From Megascapheus bottae (Eukaryota; Chordata; Mammalia; Rodentia; Geomyidae), in contig JANJXV010001710.1 in NCBI GenBank assembly GCA_024803745.1, forward strand, positions 21,025 through 85,024: a stretch of 64,000 bases of DNA, written 5' to 3'. Below are positions 14,301-29,900 of this stretch, piece by piece. Both the position numbers and the translations under genes were made by a program. Each line of letters begins with the position of its first letter. The first letter of the stretch is position 1. The notes below the pieces were generated by a model, which saw only the letters and a program-made list of their open reading frames with translations, had not been told where the DNA came from and made no database searches.

Positions 14301-17300
14301 CACACCTCCATTCTATGTCTTAACACACCTTCATTCTTACTTCACAAACATCCATTCTATGATCACACACCTCCATTCTATGACTTCACACACCTCCATT
14401 CTATAACTTCACACACCTCCATTCTGTGACTTCACACACCTCCATTCTGAGAATTCACACACCTCCATTATGACTTCACACACCTCCATTCTATGACTTC
14501 ACACACCTCCATTCTATGAATTCACACCTCCATTCTGTGATTTCAGACACCTCCATTCTGAGTTCACACACCTCCATTCTATGACTTCACACACCTCCAA
14601 TCTGACTTCACACAGCTCCATTCTATCACTTCACACACCTCCATTCTGTGACTTCACACACCTCCATTCTATGACTTCACACACCTCCATTATGACTTCA
14701 CACACCTCCATTCTATGAGTTCACACACCTCCATTCTGACTTCACAAACCTCCATTCTATGACTTCACACACCTCCATTCTGACTTCACACACCTCCATT
14801 CTATGACTTCACACAACTCCATTCTGACTTCACACACCTCCATTCTGTGACTTCACACACCTCCATTCCATGACTTCACACACCTCCATTCGATGCCTTC
14901 ACACACCTTTATTCTTTGACTTCACACACCTCCATTCTATGAGTTCACACACCTCCATTTGTGAGTCTACACACCACCTTTTTGACTTCACAAACCTCCA
15001 TTCTGTGATTTCCCACACCTCCATTCTTTGACTTCACACACCTCCATTCTGTGACTTCACACACCTCCATTCCGTGACTTCACACACCTACATTCTATGA
15101 CTTCATACACCTCCATTCTGTGACTTCTCACACCTCCATTCTGTGACTTCACACACCTCCATCTTGACTTCACACACTTCCATTCTTTGACTTCACACAC
15201 CTCCATTCTCTGACTTCACACACCACCATTGTTTGACTTCACACACCTCCATTTTTGGACTTCACGCACCTCCATTCTATTACTTCACACATCTCCATTT
15301 TATGAGTTCACACACCTCCATTTTGACTTCACACACCTCCATTCTTTGACTTCACACACCTCCATTCTATGAGTTCACACACCTCCATTTGTGACTCTAC
15401 ACACCACCTTTTTGACTTCACACACCTCCATTCTGTGATTTCACACACCTCCATTCTGTGACTTCATACACCTTTATTGTTTGACTTCACACACCTCCAT
15501 TCTTTGACTTCACACACCTCCATTCCATGACTTCACACACCTCCATTCTATGAGTTCACACACCTCCATTCTATGAATTCACACACCTCCATTTTGACTT
15601 CACACACCTCCATTCTATGACTTCACGCACCTTCATTCTTACTACAGAAACATCCATTCTATGACTTCACGTACTTCCATTCTATGACTTCACAAATCTC
15701 CGTTCTGTGACTTCACACACCTCCATTCTGAGTTCACACACCTCCATTCTGTGACTTCACACACCTCCATTCTGTGACTTCACACACCTCAATTTTGACT
15801 TCACACACTTCCATCCTTTGACTTCACACACCTCCATTCTGTGACTTCACACACCAACATTGTTTGACTTCACACACCTCCCTTTTTTGGACTTCACACA
15901 CCTCCATTCCATGACTTCACGCATCTCCATTTTATGAGTTCGCACACCTCCATTTTGACTTCACACACCTACATTCTATGACTTCACACACCTCCATTCT
16001 ATGACTTTACAAACCTCCATTCTGTGACTTCACACACCTCCATTCTGAGTTCACACACCTCAATTCTGTGACTTCACACACCTCCAATCTGACTTCACAC
16101 AGCTCCATTCTATGACTTCACACACCTCCATACTGTGACTTCACACACCTCCATTCTATGATTTCACACACCTCCCTTGTGACTTCACACACCTCCATTC
16201 TATGACTTCACACAACTCCATTCTGACTTCACACACCTCCATTCTGTGACTTCACACACCTCCATTCCATGACTTCACACACCTCCATTCTGTGACTTCA
16301 CACACCTCCATTCCATGACTTCACACACCTCCATTCTGTGATTTCACACACCTCCATATTGTGACTTCACACACCTTTATTGTTTGACTTCACACAATGC
16401 ATTCTTTGACTTCACACACCTTTATTCCATGACTTCACACACCTCCATTCTATGAGTTCGCAGACCTCCATTCTATGAGTTCACACACCTCCATTTTGAC
16501 TTCATACACCTCCATTCTATGACTTCACACACATTCATTCTTATTCAGAAACATCAATTCTATGACTTCACACACCTCCATTCTATGACTTCACACACCT
16601 CCATTCTGTGACTTCACACACTTCCATTCCATGACTTCACACACCTCCATTCTTTGACTTCACACACCTCCATTCTATGAGTTCACACCCCTCCATTTGT
16701 GACTCTACACACCACATTTTTGACTTCACACACCTCCATTCTGTGATTTCACACACCTCCATTCTCTGACTTCACACACCTTTATTGTTTGACTTCACAC
16801 ACCTCCATTCTTTGACTTCACACACCTCCATTGCATGACTTCACACACCTCCATTCTATGAGTTCAAAAACCTCCATTCTATGAGTTCACACACCTCCAT
16901 TTTGACTTCACACACCTCCATTCTGTGACTTCACACACCTCCATTCTGTGACTTCACACACCTCCATTCTATGACTTCACACACCTACATTCTGTTACTT
17001 CACACACCTCCATTCTGTTACTTCACACACCTCCATTTTGACTTCACACACTTCCATTCTTTGAATTCACACACCTCCATTCTGTGACTTCACACACATT
17101 AACATTGTTTGACTTCACACACCTCTATTTTTGGACTTCACACACCTCCATTCCATGACCTCACACACCTTCATTCTACTTCAGAAACATCCGTTCTATG
17201 ACTTCACACACCTCCATTCTATGATTTCACAAACCTCCATTCTGTGACTTCACACACCTCCATTGTGAGTTCACAAACCTCAATTCTGTGACTTCACACA

Positions 17301-17741
17301 CCTCAATTCTGGCTTCACACACCTCCATTCTATGATTTCACACACTTCCATTCTATGACTTCACTCACCTCCATTCTTTGACTTCACACACCTCCATTGT
17401 GAGTTCACACACCCCCATTCAGTGACTTCACCCACCTCCATTCTTTGACTTCACACACCTCCATTCTGTGACTTCACACACCTCCATTCTATGACTTCAC
17501 ACACCTCCATTATGAATTCACACACCTCCATTCTATGACTTCACACAACTCCATTCTGACTTCACACACCTCCATTCTGTGACTTCACACACCTCCATTC
17601 CATGACTTCACACACCTGCATTCGATGCCTTCACACACCTATATTCTTTGACTTCACACACCTCCATTCTTTGACTTCACACACCTCCATTTTGAGTTCA
17701 CACACATACATTCTGTGACTTCACATACCTCCATTTGTGAC
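11331..17741. repeat. HOR copy 3, 6.41 kb, full first half and short second half
   Basis: This copy lies between ggtacacacc at 11331 and at 17742. It has the complete first half, including the ctacgac, cagtctatgag and catcatgac units that copies 4-6 lack. Its second half is the short type with a single ctcccttgtgac unit (about 16170). The two internal paralogous blocks are seen as tgattctacac (13010) and tgagtctacac (14962), about 1.95 kb apart. No gene is present. Confidence 0.85.
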
Positions 17742-20700
17742 GGTACACACCACCATTTTGACTTCACACACCTCCATTCTGTGACTTCACACACCTCCAT
17801 TCTGTGACTTCACACACCTCCATTTTAACTTCACACACTTCCATTCTGTGACTTCACACACCTCCATTCTCTGACTTCGCACACCTCCATTGTTTGACTT
17901 CACACACCTCCATTCTTTGACTTCACACACCGCCATTCCATGACTTCACACACATCTACTCTATCAGTTCACACACATCCATTCTATGAGTTCACACACC
18001 ACCATTTTGACTTCACACACCTCCATTTTATGACTTCACACACCTACATTCTTACTTCAGGAACATCCATTGTATGAGTTCACCCACCTCCATTCTATGA
18101 CTTCACAAACCTCCATTCTATGACTTCACACACCTCCATTCTATGACTTCACACACCTCCATTCTATGACTTCTCACACCTCCATTCTGTGACTTCACAC
18201 ACCTCCATCTTGACTTCACACACTTCCATTCTTTGACTTCACACACCTCCATTCTCTGACTTCACACACCACCATTGTTTGACTTCACACACCTCCATTT
18301 TTGGACTTCACGCACCTCCATTCTATGACTTCACACATCTCCATTTTATGAGTTCACACACCTCCATTTGTGACTCTACACACCACCTTTTTGACTTCAC
18401 ACACCTCCATTCTGTGAATTCACACACCTCCATTCTGTGACTTCACAAACCTTTATTGTTTGATTTCACACCCCTCCATTCTTTGACTTCACACACCTCC
18501 ATTCCATGACTTCACACACCTCCATTCTATGAGTTCACACACCTCCATTTTGACTTCACACACCTCCATTCTATGAGTTCACACACCTCCATTCTATGAA
18601 TTTACACACCTCCATTTTGACTTCACACACCTCCATTCTATGACTTCACGCACCTTCATTCTTACTTCAGAAACATCCATTCTATGACTTCACGTACTTC
18701 CATTCTATGACTTCACAAATCTCCGTTCTGTTCCTTCACACACCTCCATTCTGAGTTCACACACCTCCATTCTCTGACTTCACACACCTCCAATCTGACT
18801 TCACACAGCTCCATTCTATCACTTCACACACCTCCATTCTGTGACTTCACACACCTCCATTCTATGACTTCACACACCTCCATTATGACTTCACACACCT
18901 CCATTCTATGAGTTCACACACCTCCATTCTGACTTCACAAACCTCCATTCTATGACTTCACACACCTCCATTCTGACTTCACACACCTCCATTCTATGAC
19001 TTCACACATCTCCATTCTGACTTCACACACCTCCATTCTGTGACTTCACACACCTCCATTCCATGACTTCACACACCTCCATTCGATGCCTTCACACACC
19101 TTTATTCTTTGACTTCACACACCTCCATTCTATGAGTTCACACACCTCCATTTGTGAGTCTACACACCACCTTTTTGACTTCACAAACCTCCATTCTGTG
19201 ATTTCCCACACCTCCATTCTTTGACTTCACACACCTCCATTCTGTGACTTCACACACCTCCATTCCGTGACTTCACACACCTACATTCTATGACTTCATA
19301 CACCTCCATTCTGTGACTTCTCACACCTCCATTCTGTGACTTCACACACCTCCATCTTGACTTCACACACTTCCATTCTTTGACTTCACACACCTCCATT
19401 CTCTGACTTCACACACCACCATTGTTTGACTTCACACACCTCCATTTTTGGACTTCACGCACCTCCATTCTATTACTTCACACATCTCCATTTTATGAGT
19501 TCACACACCTCCATTTTGACTTCACACACCTCCATTCTTTGACTTCACACACCTCCATTCTATGAGTTCACACACCTCCATTTGTGACTCTACACACCAC
19601 CTTTTTGACTTCACACACCTCCATTCTGTGATTTCACACACCTCCATTCTGTGACTTCATACACCTTTATTGTTTGACTTCACACACCTCCATTCTTTGA
19701 CTTCACACACCTCCATTCCATGACTTCACACACCTCCATTCTATGAGTTCACACACCTCCATTCTATGAATTCACACACCTCCATTTTGACTTCACACAC
19801 CTCCATTCTATGACTTCACGCACCTTCATTCTTACTACAGAAACATCCATTCTATGACTTCACGTACTTCCATTCTATGACTTCACAAATCTCCGTTCTG
19901 TGACTTCACACACCTCCATTCTGAGTTCACACACCTCCATTCTGTGACTTCACACACCTCCATTCTGTGACTTCACACACCTCAATTTTGACTTCACACA
20001 CTTCCATCCTTTGACTTCACACACCTCCATTCTGTGACTTCACACACCAACATTGTTTGACTTCACACACCTCCCTTTTTTGGACTTCACACACCTCCAT
20101 TCCATGACTTCACGCATCTCCATTTTATGAGTTCGCACACCTCCATTTTGACTTCACACACCTACATTCTATGACTTCACACACCTCCATTCTATGACTT
20201 TACAAACCTCCATTCTCTGACTTCACACACCTCCATTCTGAGTTCACACACCTCAATTCTGTGACTTCACACACCTCCAATCTGACTTCACACAGCTCCA
20301 TTCTATGACTTCACACACCTCCATACTGTGACTTCACACACCTCCATTCTATGATTTCACACACCTCCCTTGTGACTTCACACACCTCCATTCTATGACT
20401 TCACACAACTCCATTCTGACTTCACACACCTCCATTCTGTGACTTCACACACCTCCATTCCATGACTTCACACACCTCCATTCTGTGACTTCACACACCT
20501 CCATTCCATGACTTCACACACCTCCATTCTGTGATTTCACACACCTCCATATTGTGACTTCACACACCTTTATTGTTTGACTTCACACAATGCATTCTTT
20601 GACTTCACACACCTTTATTCCATGACTTCACACACCTCCATTCTATGAGTTCGCAGACCTCCATTCTATGAGTTCACACACCTCCATTTTGACTTCATAC

Positions 20701-21934
20701 ACCTCCATTCTATGACTTCACACACATTCATTCTTATTCAGAAACATCAATTCTATGACTTCACACACCTCCATTCTATGACTTCACACACCTCCATTCT
20801 GTGACTTCACACACTTCCATTCCATGACTTCACACACCTCCATTCTTTGACTTCACACACCTCCATTCTATGAGTTCACACCCCTCCATTTGTGACTCTA
20901 CACACCACATTTTTGACTTCACACACCTCCATTCTGTGATTTCACACACCTCCATTCTCTGACTTCATACACCTTTATTGTTTGACTTCACACACCTCCA
21001 TTCTTTGACTTCACACACCTCCATTGCATGACTTCACACACCTCCATTCTATGAGTTCAAAAACCTCCATTCTATGAGTTCACACACCTCCATTTTGACT
21101 TCACACACCTCCATTCTGTGACTTCACACACCTCCATTCTGTGACTTCACACACCTCCATTCTATGACTTCACACACCTACATTCTGTTACTTCACACAC
21201 CTCCATTCTGTTACTTTACACACCTCCATTTTGACTTCACACACTTCCATTCTTTGAATTCACACACCTCCATTCTGTGACTTCACACACATTAACATTG
21301 TTTGACTTCACACACCTCTATTTTTGGACTTCACACACCTCCATTCCATGACTTCACACACCTTCATTCTACTTCAGAAACATCCGTTCTATGACTTCAC
21401 ACACCTCCATTCTATGATTTCACAAACCTCCATTCTGTGACTTCACACACCTCCATTGTGAGTTCACAAACCTCAATTCTGTGACTTCACACACCTCAAT
21501 TCTGGCTTCACACACCTCCATTCTATGATTTCACACACTTCCATTCTATGACTTCACTCACCTCCATTCTTTGACTTCACACACCTCCATTGTGAGTTCA
21601 CACACCCCCATTCAGTGACTTCACCCACCTCCATTCTTTGACTTCACACACCTCCATTCTGTGACTTCACACACCTCCATTCTATGACTTCACACACCTC
21701 CATTATGAATTCACACACCTCCATTCTATGACTTCACACAACTCCATTCTGACTTCACACACCTCCATTCTGTGACTTCACACACCTCCATTCCATGACT
21801 TCACACACCTCCATTCGATGCCTTCACACACCTATATTCTTTGACTTCACACACCTCCATTCTTTGACTTCACACACCTCCATTTTGAGTTCACACACAT
21901 ACATTCTGTGACTTCACATACCTCCATTTGTGAC
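17742..21934. repeat. HOR copy 4, 4.19 kb, two internal deletions
   Basis: This is the shortest of the central copies. The marker-to-catcttgac distance is 464 bp here against 1,876 bp in copy 3, so 1,412 bp are missing, with the join at about 18170 (ttctcacacc). A second join near 18780 passes from ctctgacttcac directly to cacctccaatctgac and removes about 807 bp relative to copy 5; the tgatcacac unit is lost with it. The second half is the short type. These two deletions account for its length against copies 3 and 5. No gene is present. Confidence 0.85.
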
Positions 21935-24900
21935 GGTACACACCACCATTTTGACTTCACACACCTCCATTCTGTGACTTCACACACCTCCATTCTGTGA
22001 CTTCACACACCTCCATTTTAACTTCACACACTTCCATTCTGTGACTTCACACACCTCCATTCTCTGACTTCGCACACCTCCATTGTTTGACTTCACACAC
22101 CTCCATTCTTTGACTTCACACACCGCCATTCCATGACTTCACACACATCTACTCTATCAGTTCACACACATCCATTCTATGAGTTCACACACCACCATTT
22201 TGACTTCACACACCTCCATTTTATGACTTCACACACCTACATTCTTACTTCAGGAACATCCATTGTATGAGTTCACCCACCTCCATTCTATGACTTCACA
22301 AACCTCCATTCTGTGACTTCACACACCTCCATTCTGTGACTTCACACACCTCCATTCTATGACTTCTCACACCTCCATTCTGTGACTTCACACACCTCCA
22401 TCTTGACTTCACACACTTCCATTCTTTGACTTCACACACCTCCATTCTCTGACTTCACACACCACCATTGTTTGACTTCACACACCTCCATTTTTGGACT
22501 TCACGCACCTCCATTCTATGACTTCACACATCTCCATTTTATGAGTTCACACACCTCCATTTGTGACTCTACACACCACCTTTTTGACTTCACACACCTC
22601 CATTCTGTGAATTCACACACCTCCATTCTGTGACTTCACAAACCTTTATTGTTTGACTTCACACCCCTCCATTCTTTGACTTCACACACCTCCATTCCAT
22701 GACTTCACACACCTCCATTCTATGAGTTCACACACCTCCATTTTGACTTCACACACCTCCATTCTATGAGTTCACACACCTCCATTCTATGAATTTACAC
22801 TCCTCCATTTTGACTTCACACACCTCCATTCTATGACTTCACGCACCTTCATTCTTACTTCAGAAACATCCATTCTATGACTTCACGTACTTCCATTCTA
22901 TGACTTCACAAATCTCCGTTCTGTTCCTTCACACACCTCCATTCTGAGTTCACACACCTCCATTCTCTGACTTCACACACCTCCATTCTGTGACTTCACA
23001 CACCTCAATTTTGACTTCACACACTTCCATTCTTTGACTTCACACACCTCCATTCTGTGACTTCACACACCAACATTGTTTGACTTCACACACCTCCCTT
23101 TTTTGGACTTCACACACCTCCATTCCATGACTTCACGCATCTCCATTTTATGAGTTCGCACACCTCCATTTTGACTTCACACACCTACATTCTATGACTT
23201 CACACACCTCCATTCTATGACTTTACAAACCTCCATTCTGTGACTTCACACACCTCCCTTCTGAGTTCACACACCTCAATTCTGTGACTTCACACACCTC
23301 AATTCTGGCTTCACACACCTCTATTCTATGACTTCACAGAATTGCTTTCTATGACTTCACACACCTCCATTCTTTGACTTCACACACCTCCATTGTGATT
23401 TCACACACCTCCATTCTATGACTTCACACACCGCCATTATGACTTCACATAGCTCCATTCTATGACTTCACACACCTCCATTCTGTGCCTTCACACACCT
23501 CCATTCTATGTCTTAACACACCTTCATTCTTACTTCACAAACATCCATTCTATGATCACACACCTCCATTCTATGACTTCACACACCTCCATTCTATAAC
23601 TTCACACACCTCCATTCTGTGACTTCACACACCTCCATTCTGAGAATTCACACACCTCCATTATGACTTCACACACCTCCATTCTATGACTTCACACACC
23701 TCCATTCTATGAATTCACACCTCCATTCTGTGATTTCAGACACCTCCATTCTGAGTTCACACACCTCCATTCTATGACTTCACACACCTCCAATCTGACT
23801 TCACACAGCTCCATTCTATCACTTCACACACCTCCATTCTGTGACTTCACACACCTCCATTCTATGACTTCACACACCTCCATTATGACTTCACACACCT
23901 CCATTCTATGAGTTCACACACCTCCATTCTGACTTCACAAACCTCCATTCTATGACTTCACACACCTCCATTCTGACTTCACACACCTCCATTCTATGAC
24001 TTCACACAACTCCATTCTGACTTCACACACCTCCAATCTGTGACTTCACACACCTCCATTCCATGACTTCACACACCTCCATTTGATGCCTTCACACACC
24101 TTTATTCTTTGACTTCACACACCTCCATTCTATGAGTTCACACACCTCCATTTGTGAGTCTACACACCACCTTTTTGACTTCACAAACCTCCATTCTGTG
24201 ATTTCCCACACCTCCATTCTTTGACTTCACACACCTCCATTCTGTGACTTCACACACCTCCATTCCGTGACTTCACACACCTACATTCTATGACTTCATA
24301 CACCTCCATTCTGTGACTTCTCACACCTCCATTCTGTGACTTCACACACCTCCATCTTGACTTCACACACTTCCATTCTTTGACTTCACACACCTCCATT
24401 CTCTGACTTCACACACCACCATTGTTTGACTTCACACACCTCCATTTTTGGACTTCACGCACCTCCACTCTATTACTTCACACATCTCCATTTTATGAGT
24501 TCACACACCTCCATTTTGACTTCACACACCTCCATTCTTTGACTTCACACACCTCCATTCTATGAGTTCACACACCTCCATTTGTGACTCTACACACCAC
24601 CTTTTTGACTTCACACACCTCCATTCTGTGATTTCACACACCTCCATTCTGTGACTTCATACACCTTTATTGTTTGACTTCACACACCTCCATTCTTTGA
24701 CTTCACACACCTCCATTCCATGACTTCACACACCTCCATTCTATGAGTTCACACACCTCCATTCTATGAATTCACACACCTCCATTTTGACTTCACACAC
24801 CTCCATTCTATGACTTCACGCACCTTCATTCTTACTACAGAAACATCCATTCTATGACTTCACGTACTTCCATTCTATGACTTCACAAATCTCCGTTCTG

Positions 24901-26934
24901 TGACTTCACACACCTCCATTCTGAGTTCACACACCTCCATTCTGTGACTTCACACACCTCCATTCTGTGACTTCACACACCTCAATTTTGACTTCACACA
25001 CTTCCATCCTTTGACTTCACACACCTCCATTCTGTGACTTCACACACCAACATTGTTTGACTTCACACACCTCCCTTTTTTGGACTTCACACACCTCCAT
25101 TCCATGACTTCACGCATCTCCATTTTATGAGTTCGCACACCTCCATTTTGACTTCACACACCTACATTCTATGACTTCACCCACCTCCATTCTATGACTT
25201 TACAAACCTCCATTCTGTGACTTCACACACCTCCATTCTGAGTTCACACACCTCAATTCTGTGACTTCACACACCTCCAATCTGACTTCACACAGCTCCA
25301 TTCTATGACTTCACACACCTCCATACTGTGACTTCACACACCTCCATTCTATGATTTCACACACCTACCTTGTGACTTCACACACCTCCATTCTATGACT
25401 TCACACAACTCCATTCTGACTTCACACACCTCCATTCTGTGACTTCACACACCTCCATTCCATGACTTCACACACCTCCATTCTGTGACTTCACACACCT
25501 CCATTCCATGACTTCACACACCTCCATTCTGTGATTTCACACACCTCCATATTGTGACTTCACACACCTTTATTGTTTGACTTCACACAATGCATTCTTT
25601 GACTTCACACACCTTTATTCCATGACTTCACACACCTCCATTCTATGAGTTCGCAGACCTCCATTCTATGAGTTCACACACCTCCATTTTGACTTCATAC
25701 ACCTCCATTCTATGACTTCACACACATTCATTCTTATTCAGAAACATCAATTCTATGACTTCACACACCTCCATTCTATGACTTCACACACCTCCATTCT
25801 GTGACTTCACACACTTCCATTCCATGACTTCACACACCTCCATTCTTTGACTTCACACACCTCCATTCTATGAGTTCACACCCCTCCATTTGTGACTCTA
25901 CACACCACATTTTTGACTTCACACACCTCCATTCTGTGATTTCACACACCTCCATTCTCTGACTTCACACACCTTTATTGTTTGACTTCACACACCTCCA
26001 TTCTTTGACTTCACACACCTCCATTGCATGACTTCACACACCTCCATTCTATGAGTTCAAAAACCTCCATTCTATGAGTTCACACACCTCCATTTTGACT
26101 TCACACACCTCCATTCTGTGACTTCACACACCTCCATTCTGTGACTTCACACACCTCCATTCTATGACTTCACACACCTACATTCTGTTACTTCACACAC
26201 CTCCATTCTGTTACTTCACACACCTCCATTTTGACTTCACACACTTCCATTCTTTGAATTCACACACCTCCATTCTGTGACTTCACACACATTAACATTG
26301 TTTGACTTCACACACCTCTATTTTTGGACTTCACACACCTCCATTCCATGACTTCACACACCTTCATTCTACTTCAGAAACATCCGTTCTATGACTTCAC
26401 ACACCTCCATTCTATGATTTCACAAACCTCCATTCTGTGACTTCACACACCTCCATTGTGAGTTCACAAACCTCAATTCTGTGACTTCACACACCTCAAT
26501 TCTGGCTTCACACACCTCCATTCTATGATTTCACACACTTCCATTCTATGACTTCACTCACCTCCATTCTTTGACTTCACACACCTCCATTGTGAGTTCA
26601 CACACCCCCATTCAGTGACTTCACCCACCTCCATTCTTTGACTTCACACACCTCCATTCTGTGACTTCACACACCTCCATTCTATGACTTCACACACCTC
26701 CATTATGAATTCACACACCTCCATTCTATGACTTCACACAACTCCATTCTGACTTCACACACCTCCATTCTGTGACTTCACACACCTCCATTCCATGACT
26801 TCACACACCTGCATTCGATGCCTTCACACACCTATATTCTTTGACTTCACACACCTCCATTCTTTGACTTCACACACCTCCATTTTGAGTTCACACACAT
26901 ACATTCTGTGACTTCACATACCTCCATTTGTGAC
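21935..26934. repeat. HOR copy 5, 5.00 kb
   Basis: The marker spacing is 5,000 bp. This equals copy 3 (6,411 bp) minus the 1,412 bp first-half deletion, to within one base. The deletion join is at about 22364 (ttctcac). The second half is the short type. The single tgatcacac unit is at 23553, exactly 5,000 bp before the one in copy 6. Variation from copy 6 is limited to scattered single bases. No gene is present. Confidence 0.87.
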
Positions 26935-29900
26935 GGTACACACCACCATTTTGACTTCACACACCTCCATTCTGTGACTTCACACACCTCCATTCTGTGA
27001 CTTCACACACCTCCATTTTAACTTCACACACTTCCATTCTGTGACTTCACACACCTCCATTCTCTGACTTCGCACACCTCCATTGTTTGACTTCACACAC
27101 CTCCATTCTTTGACTTCACACACCGCCATTCCATGACTTCACACACATCTACTCTATCAGTTCACACACATCCATTCTATGAGTTCACACACCACCATTT
27201 TGACTTCACACACCTCCATTTTATGACTTCACACACCTACATTCTTACTTCAGGAACATCCATTGTATGAGTTCACCCACCTCCATTCTATGACTTCACA
27301 AACCTCCATTCTATGACTTCACACACCTCCATTCTATGACTTCACACACCTCCATTCTATGACTTCTCACACCTCCATTCTGTGACTTCACACACCTCCA
27401 TCTTGACTTCACACACTTCCATTCTTTGACTTCACACACCTCCATTCTCTGACTTCACACACCACCATTGTTTGACTTCACACACCTCCATTTTTGGACT
27501 TCACGCACCTCCATTCTATGACTTCACACATCTCCATTTTATGAGTTCACACACCTCCATTTGTGACTCTACACACCACCTTTTTGACTTCACACACCTC
27601 CATTCTGTGAATTCACACACCTCCATTCTGTGACTTCACAAACCTTTATTGTTTGACTTCACACCCCTCCATTCTTTGACTTCACACACCTCCATTCCAT
27701 GACTTCACACACCTCCATTCTATGAGTTCACACACCTCCATTTTGACTTCACACACCTCCATTCTATGAGTTCACACACCTCCATTCTATGAATTTACAC
27801 ACCTCCATTTTGACTTCACACACCTCCATTCTATGACTTCACGCACCTTCATTCTTACTTCAGAAACATCCATTCTATGACTTCACGTACTTCCATTCTA
27901 TGACTTCACAAATCTCCGTTCTGTTCCTTCACACACCTCCATTCTGAGTTCACACACCTCCATTCTCTGACTTCACACACCTCCATTCTGTGACTTCACA
28001 CACCTCAATTTTGACTTCACACACTTCCATTCTTTGACTTCACACACCTCCATTCTGTGACTTCACACACCAACATTGTTTGACTTCACACACCTCCCTT
28101 TTTTGGACTTCACACACCTCCATTCCATGACTTCACGCATCTCCATTTTATGAGTTCGCACACCTCCATTTTGACTTCACGCACCTACATTCTATGACTT
28201 CACACACCTCCATTCTATGACTTTACAAACCTCCATTCTGTGACTTCACACACCTCCCTTCTGAGTTCACACACCTCAATTCTGTGACTTCACACACCTC
28301 AATTCTGGCTTCACACACCTCTATTCTATGATTTCACACAATTGCTTTCTATGACTTCACACACCTCCATTCTTTGACTTCACACACCTCCATTGTGATT
28401 TCACACACCTCCATTCTATGACTTCACACACCGCCATTATGACTTCACATAGCTCCATTCTATGACTTCACACACCTCCATTCTGTGCCTTCACACACCT
28501 CCATTCTATGACTTAACACACCTTCATTCTTACTTCACAAACATCCATTCTATGATCACACACCTCCATTCTATGACTTCACACACCTCCATTCTATAAC
28601 TTCACACACCTCCATTCTGTGACTTCACACACCTCCATTCTGAGAATTCACACACCTCCATTATGACTTCACACACCTCCATTCTATGACTTCACACACC
28701 TCCATTCTATGAATTCACACCTCCATTCTGTGATTTCAGACACCTCCATTCTGAGTTCACACACCTCCATTCTATGACTTCACACACCTCCAATCTGACT
28801 TCACACAGCTCCATTCTATCACTTCACACACCTCCATTCTGTGACTTCACACACCTCCATTCTATGACTTCACACACCTCCATTATGACTTCACACACCT
28901 CCATTCTATGAGTTCACACACCTCCATTCTGACTTCACAAACCTCCATTCTATGACTTCACACACCTCCATTCTGACTTCACACACCTCCATTCTATGAC
29001 TTCACACAACTCCATTCTGACTTCACACACCTCCATTCTGTGACTTCACACACCTCCATTCCATGACTTCACACACCTCCATTCGATGCCTTCACACACC
29101 TTTATTCTTTGACTTCACACACCTCCATTCTATGAGTTCACACACCTCCATTTGTGAGTCTACACACCACCTTTTTGACTTCACAAACCTCCATTCTGTG
29201 ATTTCCCACACCTCCATTCTTTGACTTCACACACCTCCATTCTGTGACTTCACACACCTCCATTCCGTGACTTCACACACCTACATTCTATGACTTCATA
29301 CACCTCCATTCTGTGACTTCTCACACCTCCATTCTGTGACTTCACACACCTCCATCTTGACTTCACACACTTCCATTCTTTGACTTCACACACCTCCATT
29401 CTCTGACTTCACACACCACCATTGTTTGACTTCACACACCTCCATTTTTGGACTTCACGCACCTCCATTCTATTACTTCACACATCTCCATTTTATGAGT
29501 TCACACACCTCCATTTTGACTTCACACACCTCCATTCTTTGACTTCACACACCTCCATTCTATGAGTTCACACACCTCCATTTGTGACTCTACACACCAC
29601 CTTTTTGACTTCACACACCTCCATTCTGTGATTTCACACACCTCCATTCTGTGACTTCATACACCTTTATTGTTTGACTTCACACACCTCCATTCTTTGA
29701 CTTCACACACCTCCATTCCATGACTTCACACACCTCCATTCTATGAGTTCACACACCTCCATTCTATGAATTCACACACCTCCATTTTGACTTCACACAC
29801 CTCCATTCTATGTCTTCACGCACCTTCATTCTTACTACAGAAACATCCATTCTATGACTTCACGTACTTCCATTCTATGACTTCACAAATCTCCGTTCTG

